Origin: JBBQVO01 sp038211505
GTDB lineage: Bacteria > Chloroflexota > Dehalococcoidia > DSTF01 > JACRBR01
Reading direction: 5' to 3'
Assembly (NCBI GenBank): GCA_038211505.1
Contig: JBBQVO010000040.1
Location: 1-21,192 of the forward strand
DNA length: 21,192 nt
Positions 14,993 to 21,192 of the stretch are shown piece after piece. Each line of letters begins with the position of its first letter. Position 1 is the first letter of the stretch. A program made the position numbers and the translations under genes. The notes beneath the pieces were generated by a model, which had not been told where the DNA came from, did not search any database, and saw only the letters and a list, made by a program, of their open reading frames with translations.

Positions 14993-15362
14993 TCTCCTCC
15001 CGTCACGCGGGGAAACCACCCAGGCTCGCGCCCTCGCTTGGGCAATGCAGATTTCACGGATTGCGCAGATTATTGGGTCGCGGTTCGCTGACTGCTGCCG
15101 ATTTCGGTGCGCGTCGGCGGCCGGGCGATTCGCGACGGCATTCGGATCGAGTGCGGCGAGCGCGGTAATCGGCGCAGGCGGCCACATCGGGCCGCCCCTA
15201 CGAAGTCTGATGGACGCGTCGAGCCTGATCGTGCCACGACGGGCGGCCACGCGGGGCCGCCCCTACAGTTCAGTTCGCCCGGGAGGTCAAGCCTCCATCA
15301 TCGACGATCATCGGCTTCGCCAATCAAATCCGCGAAATCCGTGTAATCCGTGGTTTCTTGGG
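14993..15362. other. Repeat-filled intergenic region after tRNA-Val
   Basis: These 370 bases contain no convincing gene. They hold a degenerate CACAGATTT-type left arm (GGAAACCACC at 15011-15020, then GCAGATTTCACGGATT at 15047-15062), two GGCGGCC palindromes (15177-15201 and 15241-15266) and the facing right arm at 15322-15357 (AAATCCGCGAAATCCGTG and onward to GTGGTTTC), so palindromes are nested inside an older inverted pair. Confidence 0.75.
15177..15266 (+). repeat. GGCGGCC palindromic intergenic repeats, copies 3 and 4
   Basis: Copy 3 at 15177-15201 is GGCGGCC, ACATCG, GGCCGCC, CCTAC; copy 4 at 15241-15266 is GGGCGGCC, ACGCG, GGGCCGCCCCTAC. The two are in the same orientation with 39 bases between them and share the CCCCTAC end. 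Confidence 0.88.
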
Positions 15363-16199
15363 TTACAGCCCGAGCAGGCGGGCGGCGTTGTCGTGGAGGA
15401 TCTTGGGTTTGACGTCGTCGCTGAAGCCGGCGGTTTCGAAGTCGCGCAGCCAACGTTCGGGTGTGATCGCGGGGTAATCGGAGCCGAACAGCACCTTGTC
15501 GCTGATCATGTAGTTGGCGTACGTGATCAGCGACGGCGAGAAGTATTTCGGTGACCAACCGGAGAGATCCATGTAGACGTTCGGCTTGTGGACAAGCATC
15601 GCCAGCTGCTCTTCTTGCCACGGCCACGCCGGATGCGCCATGACGATCGTCAGGCCGGGGAAGTCGGCCGCGACGTCGTCCATGTACGGGATCGGCCGGG
15701 CGTAGCCGAGCTTGATGCCGCCGCCGCCCGGGCGGCCGGCGCCGACTCCAGTGGTGCCGGAATGAAACAGCACGATGAGGCCGAGCTCCTGCGCCTTCTC
15801 CCACAGCGGGTAGAAGCGCTGATCGTTCGGATAGAACTCCTGCGTCGAGGGATGAAATTTCAGCCCCTTGAGGCCGAGATCCTTCACCCGCTCCGCTTCG
15901 AGAACGGCGGCCTTGCCCTTCCAAGGATCGACATTGCCAAAGGCGGTGAACGTCTCGGGCCAGCGGCGCACGCAGTCGGCGAAGTATTGATTCGGCACGG
16001 GCGGGCGTCCGCTGACCGTCTCGCTGTCGATGGCGAACAACACGCCGAACATGTCGATCTTCTGGTAGTAGTCGGCCATCTCTTCGGTCGTGGCCGGCGG
16101 CGGATCGCCGCGGAAGTAGGCGGCCATCTGGGCCTGTTCCTGCGTCGAGAGGCCGCCGGGGCCGGGAGGATGGATGTGGAAATCGATCGTCTTCGGCAT
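15363..16199 (-). CDS. Metal-dependent amidohydrolase (amidohydrolase 2, ACMSD-like)
   Basis: A 278-residue TIM-barrel hydrolase of the amidohydrolase-2 group, which includes decarboxylases such as ACMSD and related hydrolases. The metal ligands are His8 and His10 in DFHIHPP, His146 in VLFHSGTT, His189 in VMAHPAWPW and Asp241 in FGSDYP. KGLKFHPSTQEF (111-122) is another typical active-site strand. The real reaction (hydrolysis or decarboxylation) cannot be told. ATG at 16199 follows AAGG by about six bases. It starts 13 bases after the lipoprotein gene, so it is probably the last gene of the TldD-lipoprotein-amidohydrolase unit. Confidence 0.92.
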   Translation of the reverse strand: MPKTIDFHIHPPGPGGLSTQEQAQMAAYFRGDPPPATTEEMADYYQKIDMFGVLFAIDSETVSGRPPVPNQYFADCVRRWPETFTAFGNVDPWKGKAAVLEAERVKDLGLKGLKFHPSTQEFYPNDQRFYPLWEKAQELGLIVLFHSGTTGVGAGRPGGGGIKLGYARPIPYMDDVAADFPGLTIVMAHPAWPWQEEQLAMLVHKPNVYMDLSGWSPKYFSPSLITYANYMISDKVLFGSDYPAITPERWLRDFETAGFSDDVKPKILHDNAARLLGL

Positions 16200-16212
16200 G
16201 GTTCGCCTTCGA

Positions 16213-16659
16213 CTACTGGAGCTGGAAGGTGAGATCCGTCTCGACCAGACGCTGGCCGGCGCCCTTCGTGACGACGACGTCGCAATGCGCGATGTAGTTG
16301 CCCGTGAACGTCGGCTGCAGATCGACCGTCGCCTGCTCGCCGGGCGCCGCCCTCAGGCGGATTGTGCTGTACGGATCGCCGATTGTCGAATTGGGTGGCA
16401 CAGCGCCGATCACAGTGAGCGGGAAGTCGTTGAGTACGAGCGTGAGGCCGACCTGCCCGTCACTGAACTTGCGGTTGTCGACGATGACGTGATTCGTCTC
16501 ACCGAGGTTGAGCTTCAGGAATTTCACGTTCTGGCAGACGCCCTCGTTGAGGACGACCTTGCGTGGTCCTCCTCCCAACGATCCGCACGCCGACACGAGC
16601 ATCGATACGACGGCGATCGCGGCGATAAGACCGAACGTCGCGGGAGAAGCACGTCTCAT
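16213..16659 (-). CDS. Lipoprotein with a cupredoxin-like beta-sandwich
   Basis: A 148-residue exported lipoprotein. It begins with MRRASPATFG, a hydrophobic stretch and the lipobox LVSAC, so lipid attachment at Cys25 is expected. The mature part has the strand spacing of cupredoxins (NHVIVDNRKF near 56-65, RAAPGEQATVDL near 103-114, then FTGNYIAHCDV near 118-128), but a complete copper site is not evident: only His57, His125 and Cys126 are candidates. The ATG at 16659 shares ATGA with the TldD stop, and AGGA lies about nine bases upstream, so translation is coupled. The cupredoxin assignment is inference from pattern. Confidence 0.72.
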   Translation of the reverse strand: MRRASPATFGLIAAIAVVSMLVSACGSLGGGPRKVVLNEGVCQNVKFLKLNLGETNHVIVDNRKFSDGQVGLTLVLNDFPLTVIGAVPPNSTIGDPYSTIRLRAAPGEQATVDLQPTFTGNYIAHCDVVVTKGAGQRLVETDLTFQLQ

Positions 16660-18098
16660 TTCATCAATCCTACCTGCACGTTGCGAAACCGCGCGGGCGC
16701 GGCGCCGTGGCCGGTGTGGGCCACTTGCTCCGGTTGACCCTTGCCGCAGTTCGGCGTGCCCCAGACGATCCACTCATCGCGATTGCCGACGGCGTCGCAA
16801 CTCCCCCAAAATCTCGGTGTGATGCCGGTGTACGTGGCGTTCTTCACGAGATCGCCGAGCTTGCCGTTCTTGATCTCGCGCCCGATCTCGGTGCCGAACT
16901 GGAAGTTGAGACGCTTGTCATCGATGCTCCAACTGCGGTTCGTTTCCATGTAAATGCCGTCGTCGGTGTCGGCGATCATGTCGGCGAGCGTCCACTCGCC
17001 GGGCTCGATGCTGACGTTCGTCATGCGGATCAACGGTATGCGGTTCCAGCCGGATGCACGCATGGCGCCGTTGCTGCGCTGGCCGAGGGATGCCGCGGTC
17101 TCGCGCGATGTGAGGTAGCCGAGAAAGAGGCCTTCGCGGACGATCGGCGTCGACTGCGCGGCGACGCCTTCGTCATCGAACCCGAAGGTGCCCAGGCCGC
17201 CGGGGATCGTCGCATCGGCGGTCATGTTCACCTGCGGCGAGCCGTACATGAAGCTGCCGAGCTTGTCGGTCGTGAGAAAGCTCATGCCGGCGAACGCCGC
17301 CTCGGTGCCGAGGACGCGGTCGAGCTCGATCGGGTGCCCGCACGACTCGTGGATCTGCAACGCCACCTGGCTGCCGTCGAGGATCACCGTCGTCGTGCCG
17401 GGATCCATCGACTTCGCGCGTAGCAGCGCCGACGCTTCTTCGGCGACGCGCAACGCGTTGCCGGCAAGATCGTAGCGCTCGACGAACTCCCAGCCTTCGG
17501 TGCCCTGGTGACGGCCGACGCTGTTGGGGTACGAGCGGTTCTGCACTTCGCCCTCATCGACAGCGGTTACTTCGATACCGCAGCCGGTTTCGTACAGCTC
17601 CTGCTCGATGTACGCGTCTTCCGTGCTGGCGAAGATCTTGTCCTCGCGCTGGCAGTAGAGGTTGCCTTCGGCGGAGACGATGTTCGGGACCGTCGCCATC
17701 GCATCGTTGACGCGGAGGAGCAGCGCGATCTTGTCATCGAGCGACACGGCGAACGGATCCTTCACGACCGGCGTCTTGTATGTGCCGCTGCTCGATTGCG
17801 GCGGGCCAATGTCGGCGCGCGGGCCACGGACGAGCGCCGATGCCTTCGCGACGCGCACGGCTTCCGCGGCGATGGCGTCGGCTTCGTCGAGCGTCATCTT
17901 GTGGCTGGCGGCGAAGCCCCAGAAGCCATCGACGATGACGCGCACGCCGAAGCCCAGCGACTCGTCGGCGCTCAGCGCTTCGACGTTCTTGTTGCGCACG
18001 ACGACCGACTCCGACTTGAAGCGCACGATGCGCACATCGGCGTACGCCGCGCCGCGTTGCTTCGCCGTGTCGAGTGCCCGCATCGCGAGATCGCGCAT
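16656..18098 (-). CDS. tldD: TldD-family metalloprotease
   Basis: A 480-residue protein of the TldD/PmbA protease family. The zinc motif is His250-Glu-Ser-Cys-Gly-His255 in LQIHESCGHPIELD, the HExxxH signature of active TldD subunits. The N-terminal domain carries FGVRVIVDGFWGFA (50-63), typical of the family. In known cases TldD forms a heterodimer with PmbA (TldE) that degrades peptides, including modified peptides such as microcin B17 or mccPQQ-type precursors. No pmbA gene is present in this window, so it may act as a homodimer or its partner lies elsewhere. ATG at 18098 is chosen for AGGAGG seven bases upstream. It overlaps the lipoprotein gene by four bases. Confidence 0.95.
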   Translation of the reverse strand: MRDLAMRALDTAKQRGAAYADVRIVRFKSESVVVRNKNVEALSADESLGFGVRVIVDGFWGFAASHKMTLDEADAIAAEAVRVAKASALVRGPRADIGPPQSSSGTYKTPVVKDPFAVSLDDKIALLLRVNDAMATVPNIVSAEGNLYCQREDKIFASTEDAYIEQELYETGCGIEVTAVDEGEVQNRSYPNSVGRHQGTEGWEFVERYDLAGNALRVAEEASALLRAKSMDPGTTTVILDGSQVALQIHESCGHPIELDRVLGTEAAFAGMSFLTTDKLGSFMYGSPQVNMTADATIPGGLGTFGFDDEGVAAQSTPIVREGLFLGYLTSRETAASLGQRSNGAMRASGWNRIPLIRMTNVSIEPGEWTLADMIADTDDGIYMETNRSWSIDDKRLNFQFGTEIGREIKNGKLGDLVKNATYTGITPRFWGSCDAVGNRDEWIVWGTPNCGKGQPEQVAHTGHGAAPARFRNVQVGLMK

Positions 18099-18213
18099 GC
18101 GCCGTCCTCCTGTTCCGCGCATCATCATGCGGATGCGCGGGTTCCGAAAGAGTAGCAAGTGCTGTCAGGTTGCGGGCGACCGGCGCATTGCCATCGTCAC
18201 ATGTGTTGATGGT

Positions 18214-19020
18214 TCATGCGGAGAAGAAGTCGATCACGTCGGCGTTGAATCGATCGGCGCATTCGACGAAGAAGATGTGCTTGGCGCCGGCGTAAATCTT
18301 CAGCTCGGCGTTGGGGATGCGAGCCGCCAGATTGCGGCTGTTCTCGACGGGCACGATGCCGTCGCCATCGCCGCTGGCGACAAGCGTCGGCGCCGCGATC
18401 GATGGCAGCGCGTCCCACGTGTCGTGCTTCTGGACGGCGGCGAGCTGGCCGGCGCGGCCTTCCGGCGTCGAGAGCAGGTTCGACTGATCGATCGCGCGCG
18501 CGACGATCTCAGCGTCGTGCGCGGCGATGTAGGCGTCGCTGTAGTGCAGCGGGTAGCGCATGCGAACGGCTTTCGCCGGGTCGGGTTCCTCCGATGCCGC
18601 CATGAACGTCGCAAGGTTGTCGAGCGGCGGTAGGACGTGATGAGGGCCGCCAGACGTCGTGCAGCCGAGCACGAGCCCGCGCACACTCGCCGGATGCTCG
18701 ATCGCCACATGCTGCGCGACCATGCCGCCGAACGACGTCCCGAGCACGTGGGCACTCTCGACGCCGGCGGCGGCGAGGACGGCGACGCAGTCATCGGCGT
18801 ACCCCTGCATCGAATACGTGGCCGGATCGGCGGGCACCGACGAACGGCCGGCGCCGCGCGGATCGAAGACGATGACGCGGAAGCGCTCGGCGAGCGTTGG
18901 CGTGTTCGCCCAGTAGATCTCGACGCTACAGCCGAAGCCGGGGATGAGCAGCAGCGGATCGCCGTCGCCGTGCGTCTCGTAGTAGAGGCGGATGCCGTCC
19001 GCGGCGTCAGCGTACGGCAC
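18214..19020 (-). CDS. Alpha/beta hydrolase, second of a tandem pair
   Basis: A 268-residue alpha/beta hydrolase. The oxyanion strand is LLLIPGFGCS, the nucleophile is Ser96 in LGTSFGGM, Asp218 or Asp220 in ASGDGDGIVP is the acid and His248 in GAKHIFF the base. A helical cap lies at about 125-205. GTG at 19020 is used; it overlaps the upstream hydrolase by 14 bases. The two share LGCTT after the nucleophile helix and YSDAYIAAH in the cap, so they are paralogues from a tandem duplication. Substrates are unknown; family members include esterases, C-C hydrolases and 3-oxoadipate enol-lactonases. Confidence 0.92.
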   Translation of the reverse strand: MPYADAADGIRLYYETHGDGDPLLLIPGFGCSVEIYWANTPTLAERFRVIVFDPRGAGRSSVPADPATYSMQGYADDCVAVLAAAGVESAHVLGTSFGGMVAQHVAIEHPASVRGLVLGCTTSGGPHHVLPPLDNLATFMAASEEPDPAKAVRMRYPLHYSDAYIAAHDAEIVARAIDQSNLLSTPEGRAGQLAAVQKHDTWDALPSIAAPTLVASGDGDGIVPVENSRNLAARIPNAELKIYAGAKHIFFVECADRFNADVIDFFSA

Positions 19021-19876
19021 GAGCGCTCACTTCGTTCGAGTCATTCGCCTCATCGGATGGGGCATCGGGAGCGGCGTGGCGGCGCACGAAGTCGAGGACG
19101 AGCGCATCGGCCTGCTCCTGCGCTTCGAGGTTGTAGCCGTGGGCCATGCCTTCGAGTACGTGGAGCTCGGCGTGCGGGATGCGTTCGTGCAGGAGATGCG
19201 CGTTGCGGATCGGGATCATCAGATCGTCGGAGCCGTGGATGATCATCACGGGGCAGGCGATCTCGTGGAGGCGATCGAGCGTGTCGTGCTTCGCTGACGC
19301 GACGATCTGCCGCATGTATGAGTCGGCGCCGGCGCTGTATTGCGATGCGACGCGCGAGCGCGCCAGCATCTCGTCGTAGTGCGCGGCGATGTAGGCGTCG
19401 CTGTAACCGAGACGCCAGCCGGCGACGATCGCTTCATCGCCGGTGAGCTGCTGGTTGCGGATCATCCGCTGCATCGTGTCCGGTGACGGATGCTCGCCGC
19501 GGAGGGCGCTCGCCGTCGTGCAGCCGAGAATCAGGGCGCGGACGCGTCGCGGATGGCGCAGTGTCAGCTCTTGCGCCACCATGCCGCCCATCGACGAGCC
19601 GTAGACGATCGCCTCGTCGACTCCCAACGCTTCGAGCAGCGCGTCGGCGTCGTCGGCGAAGCCGGCGATCGAGACGTCGCCGGGCGGGCGATCGCTGCGG
19701 CCGCAACCGCGCGCATCGAACGTGATGAAGCGCGTGTGCGGAGCGTAGGCGTCGATCAAGTGCGGGATCTCGGCGACGTGACCGCCGAGCCCGGAGATGA
19801 AGACGAGCGGCGTCGCGGCGGCATCGCCGTGGATCTCGTAGTAGAGGTTGGTTCCGTTGATGAGGATCGTGGGCAT
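19007..19876 (-). CDS. Alpha/beta hydrolase, first of a tandem pair
   Basis: A 289-residue alpha/beta hydrolase. The nucleophile is Ser95 in YGSSMGGM; IIHGSDDLMIP carries the acid and GMAHGYN the histidine. It begins MPTILINGTNLYYEIHGD, typical of the 3-oxoadipate enol-lactonase-like group. The chosen ATG at 19876 fits that start; ATG codons repeat upstream (ATGCATGCATG) and 19900 is possible. The C-terminal tail after HAAPDAPSDEANDSNEV is disordered-looking and overlaps the next gene, which suggests the overlap arose by extension of this frame. Translation of the second hydrolase is probably coupled to this gene. Confidence 0.92.
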   Translation of the reverse strand: MPTILINGTNLYYEIHGDAAATPLVFISGLGGHVAEIPHLIDAYAPHTRFITFDARGCGRSDRPPGDVSIAGFADDADALLEALGVDEAIVYGSSMGGMVAQELTLRHPRRVRALILGCTTASALRGEHPSPDTMQRMIRNQQLTGDEAIVAGWRLGYSDAYIAAHYDEMLARSRVASQYSAGADSYMRQIVASAKHDTLDRLHEIACPVMIIHGSDDLMIPIRNAHLLHERIPHAELHVLEGMAHGYNLEAQEQADALVLDFVRRHAAPDAPSDEANDSNEVSARAVR

Positions 19877-19940
19877 GCATGCATGATATCGCGACGCCAA
19901 CGCGTGCGGGAGAAGCGCGTGCTCTCGAACGGCGCGGCGA

Positions 19941-21127
19941 TCAGCGCAGCGCGCGCCGAAGCTCGCTCAGGACGCGGGCGGGCTTCGCGCGCTCGATGCG
20001 GACGTCGTCGCAGTTGACCCAGGCGGCGGCCTCGCGGAGCGCGGACGCCATCGCATCGAGCGCTGTCGGATCGTGGAGCGAGAGACTGCGAGCGACGAAC
20101 GTACGGCCGTCGCGAGCAGGGTCGACGTGGCCGGCGATCCGGCCGCCGGAGAGCAGCGGCATCGTGAAGTAGCCGTGGATGCGCTGCGCCTTCGGCTTGT
20201 ACGCCTCGAGTGAGAACCGGTAGTCGAACATGCGCTGCGTGCGCGCGCGATCCCAGACGAGCGAGTCGAACGGCGACAGCAGCGTCGTGCGAGACTCGCC
20301 CGGCGGTCCCGCGTTTAACGTGGCCGGATCGACGAACGCCGCCTCGCTCCAGCCTTCGACGTCGATCTGGACGAGTCCGCTTTCGGCCAGCGCATCGTCG
20401 AGCAGTCGCGCGCGATCGAGTGTGCGGCCGAGATACAGCGGCAGCAAGTAGAAGTAGTTCGCGATGTCGCGGCGCGTGCCGATGCCGAGCGCCTCGGCGG
20501 CGATCTGAACGAGCGCGCGGTAGCAGTCTTCGGGCGTGAGCTGCTGCGCAAGCAGCTCGGGCGGGATGACGCGCTCGGGCAGATCGTAGACGCGTTTCCA
20601 GTTGCGGCGCATCGTGCAGACGACTTCGCCGCGTCCGTAGAGCACCTCGAGCGCGCGCTTCGCATCGGACCAGTTCCACCAGCCGGCGGCCTGGCGCGCG
20701 CCGCCGACGTCACTCGCCGTGATCGGGCCGTCGTTGAGGCGCGCGCGCACTTCGTCGAAGACGTCGGTCTTCATCAGCGACGGCCAGACGCCGCGGCCGA
20801 GTTGCCCGCGCCGGAACGAGACAGCGGCCACATTTCGAGCGGCAGGATGCAGTTGGCGTGCGCGAAGTACTCGAACGTCCGCGGCGGCTCGGCCCAGTAC
20901 GCTTCTTCAACCGCCGCGCGCCCGATCGCGCCCAGACGCGCGTAGGCGACGAGTTCGTGTGAGCGCGCGAGCACAGAGATCGTGTCGAGCTGCACCGCCC
21001 CGACGCGACGCAGCACCTCGGCGACCGTCTTCGGGCGATCGGCGGTCAGCGCGAGCCCCTGCGCACGGATCGCGATCGCGCGAGCCTCGTCGGCGCTGAT
21101 GGTGGTGCGGGACGGCAAGACGCTCAT
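19941..21127 (-). pseudogene. YcaQ-like winged-helix protein, frameshifted
   Basis: A winged-helix DNA-binding protein of the YcaQ/HTH_42 family (some members unhook interstrand DNA crosslinks as glycosylases), read in two frames. From ATG 21127 the first frame gives SADEARAIAIRAQG, LRRVGAVQLDTISVLARSHE and FEYFAHANCILPLEMWPL, the classical family opening, then goes off track. The other frame resumes at about 20825 with SFRRGQLGRGVWPSL and continues to the normal end at 19941 (MKTDVFDEVRARL, winged helix AAGWWNWSDAKRALEVLYGR, then the C-terminal domain with YRALVQIAAEALGIGTRRDI). One base missing near 20817-20825 explains the break: restoring it gives PLFSFRRG. Total length near 395 residues, as the family expects. 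Assembly error or pseudogene cannot be told apart. Confidence 0.88.
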
Positions 21128-21192
21128 CGCGCAAAGTGTACGGCGGCGAGCTGCCGTATGCCGCGACGCGCGGCCGTCCGTTATCGTAGCTG

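Overview
The window is a GC-rich bacterial chromosome segment with ordinary, densely packed genes. Gene families, GTG/TTG start usage, AGGAGG-type ribosome sites and abundant palindromic or periodic intergenic repeats suggest an uncultured free-living bacterium. My best guess is a Chloroflexota-like or actinobacterium-like lineage, at low confidence because no taxonomic marker gene is present.

Layout. 1-907 (minus): a frameshifted phosphotransferase of the aminoglycoside phosphotransferase fold, cut by the window edge, and tRNA-Arg(TCT). 1135-3131 (minus): a Crp/Fnr regulator, a two-helix membrane protein of the ALEHATI type and a possible degenerate GGDEF-like protein. 3201-4627: an inverted heptad array, then a MarR regulator divergent from a pirin, with three matching operator-like palindromes between and over their starts. 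4660-7737 (minus): an alpha/beta hydrolase with an upstream two-helix membrane protein, a TetR regulator and a nitroreductase. 7933-11989: folC divergent from moaC, then a ChbG/YdjC-type deacetylase and a short-chain dehydrogenase. 12209-12994 (minus): three small proteins (CsbD, a 21-residue membrane peptide, an 89-residue unknown), with a strong hairpin terminator after CsbD. 13212-14766: a second TetR regulator and a flavin-reductase-like protein. 14916-14992: tRNA-Val(GAC) with a recognisable promoter. 15363-19876 (minus): two overlapping paralogous alpha/beta hydrolases, TldD, a lipoprotein whose start overlaps the TldD stop, and a metal-dependent amidohydrolase. 19941-21127 (minus): a YcaQ-like winged-helix gene broken by one frameshift.

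How it fits together. There is no single pathway. The best supported functional units are the MarR/pirin pair, moaC with the deacetylase gene, the CsbD/membrane-peptide stress-type pair, and the TldD-lipoprotein-amidohydrolase run. The most unusual material lies between the genes: at least three repeat families (CAGCAAA heptads, CACAGATTT nonamers often in facing inverted arms, and GGCGGCC palindromes ending in CCCTAC) sit at gene boundaries, and one array supplies the start region of the dehydrogenase gene. I found no CRISPR array, transposase, phage gene or clear defence system.
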